The translations under genes and the position numbers were made by a program. The notes beneath the pieces were generated by a model, which made no database searches, was not told where the DNA came from, and worked only from the letters and a program-made list of their open reading frames with translations. Below, in pieces: positions 27,285 to 36,578 of a DNA stretch of 64,000 bases. Within the stretch, counting starts at the first letter, position 1; each line of letters begins with the position of its first letter. The stretch is from Bacteroidia bacterium (lineage in GTDB: Bacteria > Bacteroidota > Bacteroidia > 2-12-FULL-35-15): the NCBI GenBank assembly GCA_030654175.1, contig JAURXZ010000008.1, forward strand, positions 427,426-491,425, given 5' to 3'.

Positions 27285-28625
27285 TTATTTCATTCCAGGC
27301 ATATTTTTCATTTGCGACATCAACTTCGCCATGTCCTGCTTATTATTCATCATCTTCATCATCTTGCGTGTATCTTCAAATTGCTTGATCAAACGGTTTA
27401 CATCCTGTGAAGTTCTTCCGCTGCCTTTTGCTATTCTGTCTCTTCGTTTACCATTCAATAATTCAGGGTTCTCGCGTTCAGCAGGGGTCATGGATGAAAT
27501 AATAGATTCAATGCTTACAAAAGCATTATCATCAATATCAACATCTTTCAATGCTTTACCAACACCCGGGATCATTCCTACCAGATCCTTAATGTTACCC
27601 ATTTTTTTGATTTGTTGTAACTGATCTAAAAAGTCATTAAAGCTGAATTGATTTTTAGCGATCTTCTTTTGAAGTTTTCTTGCCGCTTCAACATTAAATT
27701 GTTCTTCGGCACGTTCCACGAATGTTACAACATCGCCCATGCCTAAAATACGATCGGCCATACGACTCGGATGGAATACATCCAAAGCGTCCATTTTTTC
27801 ACCGGTACCAACAAACTTAATAGGTTTATTTACCACCGATTTAATAGAAAGAGCAGCACCACCGCGTGTATCACCATCTAATTTTGTTAAAACTACACCA
27901 TCAAAATCAAGAACATCGTTAAATGCTTTAGCTGTGTTTACAGCATCCTGACCGGTCATAGCATCCACCACAAATAAAATCTCATCGGGCTCCACTGCTT
28001 TTTTCACAGCAGCAATCTCATTCATCATCGCTTCATCAATCGCCAAACGACCGGCAGTATCTATAATTACAACAGTGTTGCCATTATCTTTTGCATGTTG
28101 GATTGCACGTTTTGCAATAGAAACTGCATCTTTATTTTCAGGATCAGCATAAACATCAACGCCTATTTGTGCCCCTAATACCTGCAATTGCTGAATAGCA
28201 GCAGGACGGTATATGTCGCAGGCCACTAATAAAGGCTTTTTACCGCGTTTTGTTTTTAAATAATTCGCCAGTTTACCCGAAAATGTGGTTTTACCGGAAC
28301 CTTGCAAACCACTCATTAATATGATGGTTGGATTGCGGATCAATTTAATATCTGCTGTTTCACCACCCATTAAATTGGTAAGTTCCTGTTGAGTGATTTT
28401 CACCATTAATTGCCCTGGTGAAATAGCCGTTAGTACGTTTTGTCCTAATGCCTTTTCTTTTACTGTATCAGTAAATTGTTTGGCAACTTTATAGTTAACG
28501 TCAGCATCCAATAAGGCTTTACGAATTTCCTTAATGGTTTCGGATACGTTTATTTCAGTGATTTTTCCCTGGCCTTTTAATAATTTAAAGGCGCGTTCTA
28601 GTTTGTTACTTAAATTATCAAACAT
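27285..28625 (-). CDS. ffh: Signal recognition particle protein Ffh
   Basis: 446 aa. It has the N domain, then G domain motifs LMSGLQGSGKTTFSGKLA (P-loop, ~105-122), DTAGRL and LTKLDGDTRGG, and a methionine-rich M domain ending MMKMMNNKQDMAKLMSQMK. This M domain binds 4.5S RNA and signal sequences. It is cytoplasmic and targets inner-membrane proteins to FtsY/SecYEG. A TAAATTTG -7 box lies 26 bp upstream (28651-28658). Confidence 0.98.
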   Translation of the reverse strand: MFDNLSNKLERAFKLLKGQGKITEINVSETIKEIRKALLDADVNYKVAKQFTDTVKEKALGQNVLTAISPGQLMVKITQQELTNLMGGETADIKLIRNPTIILMSGLQGSGKTTFSGKLANYLKTKRGKKPLLVACDIYRPAAIQQLQVLGAQIGVDVYADPENKDAVSIAKRAIQHAKDNGNTVVIIDTAGRLAIDEAMMNEIAAVKKAVEPDEILFVVDAMTGQDAVNTAKAFNDVLDFDGVVLTKLDGDTRGGAALSIKSVVNKPIKFVGTGEKMDALDVFHPSRMADRILGMGDVVTFVERAEEQFNVEAARKLQKKIAKNQFSFNDFLDQLQQIKKMGNIKDLVGMIPGVGKALKDVDIDDNAFVSIESIISSMTPAERENPELLNGKRRDRIAKGSGRTSQDVNRLIKQFEDTRKMMKMMNNKQDMAKLMSQMKNMPGMK

Positions 28626-28650
28626 GTTTGTTTTTTAAAAATATGAACTG

Positions 28651-28658
28651 CAAATTTA
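28651..28658 (-). promoter_or_regulatory. Putative -7 box of ffh
   Basis: TAAATTTG on the minus strand, 26 bp before the ffh ATG. Confidence 0.45.
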
Positions 28659-28866
28659 GCAATTTAAGAGAGAAAATAGAAATTTTTCACCGAAATGCAA
28701 TAGGAGAGGGGTTTTTAATTCGTTCGAAAGAGGATCTACTTCCAACCCCTGACGCAATTTCAGCACAATTTCTGATAAGGAATTACTGTTCATGATTTGA
28801 TTTCCAAAAAAATAAATGTATTTTAACCGAGGCGAAAACTGAAAATATTTCAAACAATTTTATGAT

Positions 28867-29637
28867 ATGGATCAAAGTTCCCCTATAAAAAATATGCTAA
28901 AAGCAATATTATTTTTGCTTGGTTTTTTTCTTTGTTTTCAAGCCTCAGCACAAACATTTAAGGCAGGTCAGCAGAAATGTGAGCGTGTAAAAGCTGCCTA
29001 TGCGGAAAAATGGGAGGGGCTGAAAGAAGAAATGCAAAAGCAAGGAATTAACAGTGTAGGTTTTGAAACATATATACAAATTTTTAAGAAAGATAAAATA
29101 GTAGAAGTATGGCTTAGATCAAAAGGGAAAAACGAATTCAAACTATTTAAAACATATGCCATCTGTTCCTCTTCTGGCATGTTAGGTCCCAAACGAAAGC
29201 AAGGCGATATCCAGGTTCCGGAGGGGTTTTATCACATTGCTGTATTTAATGCTTATAGCAGTTACCACTTATCATTAGGCGTTAACTACCCCAATGCAAG
29301 CGATAAAATAATAGGCAGCGGAAATTTGGGCGGTGATATCATGATCCACGGAAATTGTGTTACAATTGGCTGTGTACCTCTCACCGATAATTTTATTAAA
29401 GAAGTGTATATACTTGCTGTGGAAGGTCGTAATAACGGACAACAAAATGTTCCTGTTCATATTTTTCCAGCTAAACTGGATGGAAAAGGAATGGAAATAT
29501 TAGCAGATAAATATTCCAAAAATACTAACCTGGTGGAGTTCTGGAGAAATCTTAAAGTCGGTTATGACTACTTTGATAAGTACAAGAAATTACCAAAGGT
29601 TAGTGTTGATAAATCCGGGAAGTATATTTTTAAATGA
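28867..29637 (+). CDS. L,D-transpeptidase-family protein (YafK-like, YkuD fold)
   Basis: 256 aa. The N-terminus is a signal peptide ending QASAQ (start could also be M10 at 28894). The YkuD domain occupies ~65-215; the active-site segment IMIHGNCVTIGCVPLTD places H161 and the catalytic C169 in the standard H-G-x-x-x-x-x-G-C arrangement. The longer YafK/DpaA-like architecture fits an enzyme acting on meso-DAP of periplasmic peptidoglycan, either crosslinking or cleaving protein-peptidoglycan links. It is a single gene, closed by a shared terminator. Confidence 0.88.
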   Translation: MDQSSPIKNMLKAILFLLGFFLCFQASAQTFKAGQQKCERVKAAYAEKWEGLKEEMQKQGINSVGFETYIQIFKKDKIVEVWLRSKGKNEFKLFKTYAICSSSGMLGPKRKQGDIQVPEGFYHIAVFNAYSSYHLSLGVNYPNASDKIIGSGNLGGDIMIHGNCVTIGCVPLTDNFIKEVYILAVEGRNNGQQNVPVHIFPAKLDGKGMEILADKYSKNTNLVEFWRNLKVGYDYFDKYKKLPKVSVDKSGKYIFK

Positions 29638-29722
29638 GAAAAATGGAGTATCACCATTTACTCAATTAAAAAAATCATATATTTTAATAATTTAAAAAAG
29701 ACACCCGGATTTTACATATAAA

Positions 29723-29756
29723 AAAAGGCCCCAATACAAAGAGTATTGGGGCCTTT
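29723..29756. terminator. Bidirectional terminator
   Basis: 15-bp perfect arms (AAAAGGCCCCAATAC / GTATTGGGGCCTTTT) between the convergent L,D-transpeptidase and cupredoxin genes. Confidence 0.93.
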
Positions 29757-29772
29757 TAAATAATTAAAAAAA

Positions 29773-30363
29773 TTATTTTGTTTTAACAATTCTCTTTGTT
29801 TCAACAATTGCTCCTTCTTTGTAAGTGCGGTAGAAATACATTCCTGAAGGTAAGTTAGAAAAATCAATTTCTACTTTACTTTCTGTTGCATCTAACGCAA
29901 TAGTTTGTATTTTTTCACCAATTACGTTTAACACTTCAATTAATTCTAAACCATCGTATTTTACAGTTAATTTGTCTTTTACAGGATTAGGATACGCTGT
30001 AGTTAATAAATTAGTGGATGGTGCCAATATACCTGTTGTTCCGGTCGCTTGAAAGCCTCCTACCATCGTTTGATGGATTCCACATTTATATCCATAATTA
30101 CCTGCTACCAAAACTGTATAATTATACGGTGTACCAATAGTCATTGCACCTGAATTAATTGCTGTTGCACCGCTAGGCACAGATAGACCAACAACAGTAT
30201 GTGTTCCTTCAATCAGGTTAAATACGATCACATCGTTAACCATTACATTGGTAACAGTAGAGAATGCGTTGTTGGTAATGTCAACATTAATATTAGCGGC
30301 ATTTGCATTTAAAGTAAATAACACCATTAATGTTGCACAGATAAGAGAGTAACTTTTTTTCAT
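29773..30363 (-). CDS. Secreted cupredoxin (plastocyanin-like) with T9SS sorting domain
   Basis: 196 aa. The signal peptide ends NANA. A single type-1 copper domain follows (~23-108). The four ligands are readable: H55 in GTHTVVG, then C94, H97 and M100 in YKCGIHQTMVG. The C-terminal ~75 residues (TTAYPNPVKDKLTVKYDG...SGMYFYRTYKEG...TKRIVKTK) are a T9SS type A domain, so this electron carrier should end up on the surface or outside. The partner is unknown. A TATTTTTG -7 box lies at 30393-30400. Confidence 0.9.
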   Translation of the reverse strand: MKKSYSLICATLMVLFTLNANAANINVDITNNAFSTVTNVMVNDVIVFNLIEGTHTVVGLSVPSGATAINSGAMTIGTPYNYTVLVAGNYGYKCGIHQTMVGGFQATGTTGILAPSTNLLTTAYPNPVKDKLTVKYDGLELIEVLNVIGEKIQTIALDATESKVEIDFSNLPSGMYFYRTYKEGAIVETKRIVKTK

Positions 30364-30392
30364 ATTATTTGATTTTAGGGTTTATATATAAT

Positions 30393-30400
30393 CAAAAATA
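30393..30400 (-). promoter_or_regulatory. Putative -7 box of the cupredoxin gene
   Basis: TATTTTTG on the minus strand, 30 bp before the ATG at 30363. Confidence 0.35.
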
Positions 30401-30574
30401 CATTATTTTTTAAAAATAAAAAATTTAAGCCCTCTTATTTTTCAACAATGCAATTGTTTATACTCGTCAAAAAAAGGTTGAATTTACTTTGCCAATAATT
30501 TCTATTTCTGCTATTTATTAGAAAGGTCCTGTCGAAAAGGTATCAATTCTGTCATGAAGTGCTTTTTCACAATT

Positions 30575-31237
30575 CTATGTTGAAGGGATTTTTATTCCCT
30601 TAGCAGAATTTAATTTTGAAATGATCATAAAAACCACACTACTAATGATTGCAGCAAAAAAGCACCAGACAGAAATTGTATATACCTCAAAAAATAATTT
30701 TGAAATAATAAGTGAAAAAAGCAGCAAACTCCCCAGTAATACCATTCTTTTAATACTCGAAATAAATGGAGATATAATCGTTGGTAAAATATAAAAAAGA
30801 GCAGCAAAAGGCATTATAGGGCTTGAAATATTAAAATCATATTTAATATGATGATTTTCAATTAGAGCAACTACATCATAAAATAAGATGCGATAAGCAC
30901 CAAAAGTAGATAAAACCGCACCTATAACAAGGAATAGCAATAATATTCTTTGTCGTATTTTTTCCTTTTCCATTAATAAAATTGAAAGAGGTACCAATAC
31001 AGGCCAGATCACCTGGGCAATTAGTATAAAAACATAAGTTGCAATTTTTTGCGTTTCTATCTCATCAGGTTGTTTCAAAGCCAACCATAAAATACCTTCC
31101 ACAAATTGCTGAATGGCAAAAAGTAAAGGGATACTGGCAAAAGCATATTGTGGAGTTTTTGCTTTTCTTATGGTAGCAATACCAATAATCCCAATAACAA
31201 CACTGGCTCCAAAACTTACATTTGCATTAAAACACAT
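30575..31237 (-). CDS. Seven-helix membrane protein, DUF6629-like
   Basis: 220 aa with about seven hydrophobic helices. The N-terminus MCFNANVSFGASVVIGIIG, the IQQFVEGILWLAL segment and an N-H-H-I-x-Y loop match a small family of integral membrane proteins annotated DUF6629 (recognised from memory). Function unknown. It is a single gene on the minus strand with ~210 bp of featureless sequence downstream. Confidence 0.7.
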   Translation of the reverse strand: MCFNANVSFGASVVIGIIGIATIRKAKTPQYAFASIPLLFAIQQFVEGILWLALKQPDEIETQKIATYVFILIAQVIWPVLVPLSILLMEKEKIRQRILLLFLVIGAVLSTFGAYRILFYDVVALIENHHIKYDFNISSPIMPFAALFYILPTIISPFISSIKRMVLLGSLLLFSLIISKLFFEVYTISVWCFFAAIISSVVFMIISKLNSAKGIKIPST

Positions 31238-31512
31238 AATTATTGCTTCTCCTTATTTTAAATATTAAATTGTACGGTTTTTATAAGAAAGTCGAAGCTA
31301 TTGGGTTAGCAGGCTTTTTTTAAGGTTTTTTCTTTAAGAACCGATTTTTAATAGCCGAGAGCAGTTTTAATATCGTTTGTATTATTAAGGAATGCAATAA
31401 TAAAAGGATAGAAATTTTAAATAATTTTTAAGACTGGATAATAAATAGCCTAAGTAAATGGATCAATTTATAATACAAAATTACTGATAACGAAAGTTCT
31501 TCAGAAGGCGTA

Positions 31513-31659
31513 TTAACCTAACGATTGAGTAGTGACCCAGTACTTATAGCCCACAATAGCTTTTTCCCAGGTTTTAAGTTTATTTAAATCCCGTTTATAA
31601 TATTTTGGCAAAAAATGCTTGTTAAATTTTGCTAATATTTTGAAAGTTTTCTTTTTCAT
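31513..31659 (-). CDS. Conserved small basic protein (48 aa)
   Basis: The ATG at 31657-31659 opens a 48-codon frame beginning MKKKTFKILAKFNKHFLPKY and ending YKYWVTTQSLG before TAA. The K-x-L-A-K-x-N-K...LPKY...K-W-x-x-A-I-x-x-Y-x-Y pattern recurs in small uncharacterised Bacteroidota proteins I have seen; this was not searched. It is strongly basic and helical, suggesting nucleic-acid or membrane contact. No function is assignable. Confidence 0.6.
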   Translation of the reverse strand: MKKKTFKILAKFNKHFLPKYYKRDLNKLKTWEKAIVGYKYWVTTQSLG

Positions 31660-31871
31660 TACACAAGGATAGTTTAAAAAAATGTAAATTTAGGTAATAC
31701 TAATTTTATTTTTTTTGAAAGTAACTCTGAACATAGCCTTGATTATTTTCTTATTATTGTTCTTTCTAAATTGCTTATATAACAAAGGGAGGAGATGAAT
31801 TTTTTATTTTTTTTCAATCCTGATGCCTGTTTTTTAATAAAATATCAATCTAATTTTTAAACATTATATTT

Positions 31872-32684
31872 ATGATCCAACCCAATTTAACCTGTCCTAT
31901 TGCTTTTTTTGATTTGGAAACAACAGGCGTAAATGTAGCTTCTGACCGTATTGTAGAAATTTCTATTTTAAAGATCTGGCCTGACGGAACCAAAGAAATT
32001 AAGACCAAACGCATCAATCCAACAATTCCAATTCCCAAGCAATCATCGGAGATACACGGTATTTACGATAAAGATGTTATTAATGAGCCTACTTTTAAAG
32101 GCATCGCTAAAAGCCTTGCCGAATTTTTGAAAGATTGTGATCTGGCCGGCTATAACTCCAATAGATTTGATATCCCGGTATTGGTGGAAGAATTTATGCG
32201 TGCGGAAGTAGATTTTGATTTAAAAGGCAGACGTTTCGTAGATATTCAAAATATCTTTCATCAAATGGAACAGCGCACACTTAAAGCAGCATACAAATTT
32301 TACTGCGGGAAAGAAATTATTAACGCCCACAGTGCCCAGGCAGATATTGAAGCTACTTATGAAGTGTTTATGGCTCAGCTTGAACGCTATGATGGTGTTG
32401 AATTTGAAGATAAAAAGGGAATTAAATCCATTCCTATAAAAAATGACATCAATGCCTTGCATAGTTTTACGAATATCAATAAGAATGCGGATCTGGCGGG
32501 TCGTATTATTTTTAATGAGCAAGGGGTGGAGGTATTTAATTTTGGTAAGCATACAGGAAAATCGGTAGAGCAAGTGTTACGAGATGAGCCATCTTATTAT
32601 TCATGGATGTTGAATGGTGATTTCCCTTTATACACCAAAAAAGTATTAACTGATATTAAACTACGATTGGCTTTTAATAAATAA
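31872..32684 (+). CDS. DEDDh 3'-5' exonuclease (DNA pol III epsilon-like) with DUF3820-type tail
   Basis: 270 aa. Exo I is FFDLETTG (D14, E16). Exo II lies around CDLAGYNSNRFDIPVL, and exo III is NAHSAQADIEATYEV with the catalytic His. The C-terminal ~60 residues (VFNFGKHTGKSVEQVLRDEPSYYSWML) form the small domain seen at the end of many Bacteroidota DnaQ-like exonucleases (DUF3820-like). It is probably a repair or RNA/DNA-processing exonuclease; there is no evidence for polymerase association. Downstream spacer holds repeated AAATCTCTAAATCAAC words. Confidence 0.9.
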   Translation: MIQPNLTCPIAFFDLETTGVNVASDRIVEISILKIWPDGTKEIKTKRINPTIPIPKQSSEIHGIYDKDVINEPTFKGIAKSLAEFLKDCDLAGYNSNRFDIPVLVEEFMRAEVDFDLKGRRFVDIQNIFHQMEQRTLKAAYKFYCGKEIINAHSAQADIEATYEVFMAQLERYDGVEFEDKKGIKSIPIKNDINALHSFTNINKNADLAGRIIFNEQGVEVFNFGKHTGKSVEQVLRDEPSYYSWMLNGDFPLYTKKVLTDIKLRLAFNK

Positions 32685-32685
32685 A

Positions 32686-32846
32686 CGAGAGAAATAGAGA
32701 TTTAGAGAAATGGAGGTTTGTTGATCTGGAGAATCAGAAAATAGATAATTTCCTACTTCTCCCGATTCACTAAATCTCTAAATCAACAAATCTCTAAATC
32801 AACAATTCTCTAAATCAACAAATCTCCATTTCTCTAATTCATTTAA
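32686..32846. repeat. Low-complexity direct and inverted words (ATCTCTAAATCAACA)
   Basis: AATCTCTAAATCAACA-type words occur four or five times in tandem at 32765-32840. Their reverse complements (GAGATTTAGAGAAATGGAG) at 32693-32712 let the spacer fold into a long hairpin. It lies between the exonuclease and FAH-family genes. Confidence 0.75.
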
Positions 32847-32847
32847 A

Positions 32848-33459
32848 ATGAAAATAATTTGCATAGGTCGTAATTACGCTGAACATGCCAAAGAAATGAA
32901 CTCGGCAATACCATCCGAACCTGTGTTTTTTTTAAAGCCGGACACCTCATTAATAAAGGATAATCAGCCATTTTATTATCCGGATTTTTCAAAAGAAATA
33001 CATCATGAAGTTGAATTGGTTTTAAAGATCAATAAACCGGGTAAAAATATTCAAACTCAATTTGCAAATAAGTATTATAATGAAATTGGCATAGGAATTG
33101 ATTTCACCGCTCGTGACATTCAGGCGGAATGTAAAAAAAATGGTTTGCCCTGGGAAAAAGCAAAAGCATTTGATGGAGCAGCACCTATCGGAAAGTTCAT
33201 TGATAAAAAGCAGTTCACTGACGAAAAAAATATTAACTTCCATTTAAAGATTAATGGAAATAATGTTCAGGAAGGAAATACAAAAGATCTCTTGTTTTCA
33301 TTTGATACAATAATTGCATACATTTCAAAATATTTCACACTTAGAACAGGAGATTTAATTTATACAGGAACCCCGGAAGGTGTCGGACCTGTTCAGATAG
33401 GAGACAGACTGGAAGCTTTTATTGAAGATCAAAAACTGCTTGATTTTGAAATAAAATAA
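32848..33459 (+). CDS. Fumarylacetoacetate hydrolase (FAH) family enzyme
   Basis: 203 aa, the compact FAHD1/YcgM-like form. IICIGRNYAEHAKEM opens the fold. HHEVELVLKI supplies metal ligands E54 and E56, with the third acidic ligand in GIGIDFTARDIQ. KAFDGAAPIGKF and TGDLIYTGTPEGVGPV complete the active-site lid and base motifs. Family members are acylpyruvate hydrolases or oxaloacetate decarboxylases/tautomerases; the substrate cannot be read from sequence. Confidence 0.9.
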   Translation: MKIICIGRNYAEHAKEMNSAIPSEPVFFLKPDTSLIKDNQPFYYPDFSKEIHHEVELVLKINKPGKNIQTQFANKYYNEIGIGIDFTARDIQAECKKNGLPWEKAKAFDGAAPIGKFIDKKQFTDEKNINFHLKINGNNVQEGNTKDLLFSFDTIIAYISKYFTLRTGDLIYTGTPEGVGPVQIGDRLEAFIEDQKLLDFEIK

Positions 33460-33562
33460 TACCTCTCCCATTCAATCTCTCCCCTTAGGAAGGGATGCAA
33501 GACGGAAAGAAATAACTAACAACTAACAACTATTAACTATCAACCATTAACTATAAAACAAA

Positions 33563-34315
33563 ATGAAAAAAAACATTATTCCAACCATAGCATTGATAAT
33601 CATGTCAATCACTGCATGTACAAGCCAAAGTTTGCAGCAAAGAGCTGCTGCTGCAAAAGCTGCTGCCGATAAAGCCCTAAAGGATAGTAAGGGAACGGGT
33701 ACTAAACCTTTAAGTAATGATGAAGTAATAAAAGGGTTAAAAGACGCATTAACTGTTGGGACCAATAATTCTACAGGGATCGCATCTAAAGTGGATGGCT
33801 ACTATAAAAATCCTAAGTTGTTAATCCCTTTTCCTCCGGAAGCAAAACAGGTTAAAGATAAGATGGATGCATTAGGTATGAAACCGCAAACAGATAAGTT
33901 TGTGATGACTTTAAATCGTGCTGCTGAAGAAGCTGCTAAAAATGCTGCACCTGTGTTTATTAATGCTGTTAAAGGAATGAGCATTGGAGACGGTTTTGGA
34001 ATATTAAAAGGGGCTGATAATGCCGCAACACAATATCTAAAAGATAAAACTACAGCGGAATTGAAACAAAAATTCACCCCAATTGTAAAAGCTGCAATAG
34101 ATAAAGTGGAAGTGACCAAATACTGGAATCCTATTATTACTAAATACAACAAGATACCAATGGTTCAAAAGCAAAATCCAGATCTTACTGCATACGTTAC
34201 AGAAAGAGCTATGGCGGGTTTGTTTCTGCTTTTAGCTGAAGAAGAATTGAAAATAAGAAAAGATCCTTTGGCACGTGTTAATGACATTTTAAAACGTGTA
34301 TTTGGCAGTCTTTAA
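33563..34315 (+). CDS. DUF4197 lipoprotein
   Basis: 250 aa. Signal peptide with a lipobox-like ITAC (Cys19), then a mostly alpha-helical DUF4197 domain (SNDEVIKGLKDALTVGTNNS, GMSIGDGFGILKGADNAATQYL, ITKYNKIPMVQ). Function unknown; the family is widespread in Gram-negative bacteria as a periplasmic or outer-membrane lipoprotein. The upstream spacer contains TAACTAACAACTA tandem words, and a perfect terminator follows. Confidence 0.88.
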   Translation: MKKNIIPTIALIIMSITACTSQSLQQRAAAAKAAADKALKDSKGTGTKPLSNDEVIKGLKDALTVGTNNSTGIASKVDGYYKNPKLLIPFPPEAKQVKDKMDALGMKPQTDKFVMTLNRAAEEAAKNAAPVFINAVKGMSIGDGFGILKGADNAATQYLKDKTTAELKQKFTPIVKAAIDKVEVTKYWNPIITKYNKIPMVQKQNPDLTAYVTERAMAGLFLLLAEEELKIRKDPLARVNDILKRVFGSL

Positions 34316-34336
34316 TTAATTGAGTTTGGTGTAAAT

Positions 34337-34373
34337 AAAAAATCCGTTACGTATAATACGTAACGGATTTTTT
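34337..34373 (+). terminator. Rho-independent terminator (bidirectional form)
   Basis: 17-bp perfect arms (34337-34353, 34357-34373; core ATCCGTTACGTA) with a 3-nt loop, A-run left and T-run right, 22 bp after the DUF4197 gene. Confidence 0.92.
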
Positions 34374-34460
34374 GTGTCGATAAGTTCCTGTTAATTTGCT
34401 TTCGATTGTTAATTTGGGCTAAAGTCCAATAAATGCTGACAAGTTTTCTTTCATCGTATT

Positions 34461-34560
34461 GCTGCGTTAGGGATTGCAACGTAAATCCTTTTCTGTTTAG
34501 AAAAGATTGAAGTGGAAAGCCCGCCCCTTTCTTTTTTCAAAGAAAGGGGAAGGCCCGAAT
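34461..34560 (-). repeat. Family B structured repeat, copy 2
   Basis: Reverse orientation of copy 1. GCTGCGTTAGGGATTGCAAC and AATCCTTTTCTGTTTAGAAAAGATT are followed by a CCCCTTTCTTT/AAAGAAAGGGG hairpin and GGCCCGAAT. It lies 45 bp downstream of the minus-strand USP gene at 34605. Confidence 0.85.
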
Positions 34561-34604
34561 AAAATTTTTAGGCAATATTATTTTATCAATAGAAATCAGT
34601 TTTA

Positions 34605-35483
34605 TTAATAAGCCCAGGAAGAGGTAGTTCCAATAAATGGCTGAACGCTCATTACCGGGATTTTTGAATGATTTACTATCTGTTGAGCATAAGGCCCAAG
34701 TAAACGGCCTGTTATATTTTCATCCTGATCGGTCATTATAATGATCAGATCAGCACCTGTGGCTTGAGCATAATCAGCAGTCATTTTAGCTTGATTTTTG
34801 CCGTGAATGATTTCTTTTGTACAAGTCAGATCACATTTTTTAACGTACTCTTCAATTTGCTCCAGTTTAATTTCAAATTTATGAAGTTCTGTTTCCTCTT
34901 CAAAATCAGCTAAACCAACAATATGAAGTTTTGCTTGAAACTGTCGTGCTAACACAATTGCATGATTGATCTTTTGACGGGAATGAGCCGAATTATCAAT
35001 TGGCACCAGTATATCTTTAAAACCTAATTTTTGAGAATGTGTTTGAACAGAAATTACCGGGCATTCTGCGCTTGTAACTACTTTGTAAGCATTGCTTCCA
35101 ACAAAAAATTCAGCAAAGCCTGAAGTACCATGGGTTCCCAGTATTATCAGATCAACATTATGTTCTTTTGATACCGAAATAATTTCACTGAAAATAGTTC
35201 CATTTGCAGTAATACAAATTGATTTTATCCCATGTTCCGAACGAATAGTTGCAGCCAGCGCCTCTAATCTTTTTTCTATAGCATTTATTATATCATCCGG
35301 TGGTGCAATGCGCATTTCAGGAACTACAATACTGAATTTTTCCCAATGTTTTTCTACCACATGCAAAAGCACCAACTCTGCTTTAAACAATTTTGCAGTA
35401 AACGTTGCATGCTCAATTGCGAGCATAGAAGTTTCTGAAAAATCAATTGGAATTAGAATTTTTTCAATTTTAAATGGTTGCAT
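34605..35483 (-). CDS. Universal stress protein, tandem two-domain
   Basis: 292 aa, two USP domains (~1-145 and ~155-285). The first has KILIPIDFSETSMLAIEHA and LIILGTHGTSGFAEFFVGSNAYKVV, the G-x2-G-x9-G-S ATP-binding signature. The second begins DILVPIDNSAHSRQKINHA and keeps LIIIMTDQDE...GPYAQQIV with a weaker ATP motif. Cytoplasmic stress/nucleotide-sensing protein of unspecified role. It is paired with a paralogue 115 bp upstream on the same strand. Confidence 0.93.
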   Translation of the reverse strand: MQPFKIEKILIPIDFSETSMLAIEHATFTAKLFKAELVLLHVVEKHWEKFSIVVPEMRIAPPDDIINAIEKRLEALAATIRSEHGIKSICITANGTIFSEIISVSKEHNVDLIILGTHGTSGFAEFFVGSNAYKVVTSAECPVISVQTHSQKLGFKDILVPIDNSAHSRQKINHAIVLARQFQAKLHIVGLADFEEETELHKFEIKLEQIEEYVKKCDLTCTKEIIHGKNQAKMTADYAQATGADLIIIMTDQDENITGRLLGPYAQQIVNHSKIPVMSVQPFIGTTSSWAY

Positions 35484-35598
35484 AGGTTGAATTATTTTGA
35501 ATGTTCAATTTTAAATGTTGAATTTTTTTGAATGTTAAATTTAAAATGTTGAATTATTTATTTCATTAAAAATTCAGCATTTAACATTTAATATTTCT

Positions 35599-36486
35599 TT
35601 AATACGGATTTGCAAAAAGTGTTGTATCTTTTCTCTCAATTGGTGTTATGCTCATTACCGGAATGGTTGAGTGGTGGATGATTTCCTGTGCCGCTGAACC
35701 AATAAAATATTTTGTAAAATCTACCTCTTGCTGAGTCATGATCATTATCAGATCGCCATCTACCTGGGTAGCATATTCCAGAATATTTTGGGCAAGCGTT
35801 TCATTGCTTTTTATACTTTTAATAATTTCGGCAGTGCATTCAACACCTTCTTTTTCTAAAAATGCTTTAACCTGTCCTAATTGACGTGTAAGACGATTTA
35901 CTAAAAACTCATCTGTAGTAAATAATACCGAAACCACACGAACAGCAGCACCATTAAATAATCTTGAAAGTTCTATTGCTTTACCTACTTTTTCACGTGT
36001 TTGTTTTGTAAGATCGAGTGGTAACACAATGTTTTTACAACCATTGCGGTGATGTTTTCCTCTGATCGTGATCACAGGTATTTTTGATTCCCTTGCAACA
36101 CGTAACGCATTTGAACCAATAAATCGTTTTTTTAATCCTTCTCCACCATTAGTACCCATTATTATCATGGTTGCATTGATAAGGTCGGCAACTTCAGCGA
36201 TCTTTTCATAGATAACGCCTTTTGCAATAAGGGTGTTTACGGTTATTTTACTTTTCTTTTCAACAGCAGCCGCCAATAGATCCAATTGATACTGAACATT
36301 TTTTCTGTGATCCTCATGTTGTTCACTGGAAAACAATTTTACCAGCATCCCACTATCTTCAATCACATAAAGCAAGGTGATTTCAGCATGGTATTCCCTT
36401 GCTAAAGTATAAGATTGTTCCAAAGCGATATTTGATTGTTCCGAAAAATCGGTAGGTACTAATATTATATTGGTATGTTGAATCAT
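35599..36486 (-). CDS. Universal stress protein, tandem two-domain (paralogue)
   Basis: 295 aa, two USP domains. The N-terminal domain has IILVPTDFSEQSNIALEQ and MIIMGTNGGEGLKKRFIGSNALRVA (ATP motif). The C-terminal domain begins NIVLPLDLTKQTREKVGKA and ends FIGSAAQEIIHHSTIPVMSI. Similar length and layout to the gene at 34605, so a local duplication. A TAAATTTG box at 36544-36551 lies 58 bp upstream and may drive the pair. Confidence 0.93.
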   Translation of the reverse strand: MIQHTNIILVPTDFSEQSNIALEQSYTLAREYHAEITLLYVIEDSGMLVKLFSSEQHEDHRKNVQYQLDLLAAAVEKKSKITVNTLIAKGVIYEKIAEVADLINATMIIMGTNGGEGLKKRFIGSNALRVARESKIPVITIRGKHHRNGCKNIVLPLDLTKQTREKVGKAIELSRLFNGAAVRVVSVLFTTDEFLVNRLTRQLGQVKAFLEKEGVECTAEIIKSIKSNETLAQNILEYATQVDGDLIMIMTQQEVDFTKYFIGSAAQEIIHHSTIPVMSITPIERKDTTLFANPY

Positions 36487-36578
36487 AAATTTTGAATACT
36501 TTTGGTGATATTTTAATAATTAAACCAGTTGTTTAATAAAAAACAAATTTACAAAATCCTTTTTAAAAAGCTAACAAA

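Noticed and set aside
28656-28853. 65-aa minus-strand ORF upstream of ffh
   Set aside because: It overlaps the ffh promoter box, has no recognisable features, and its codon use looks random.
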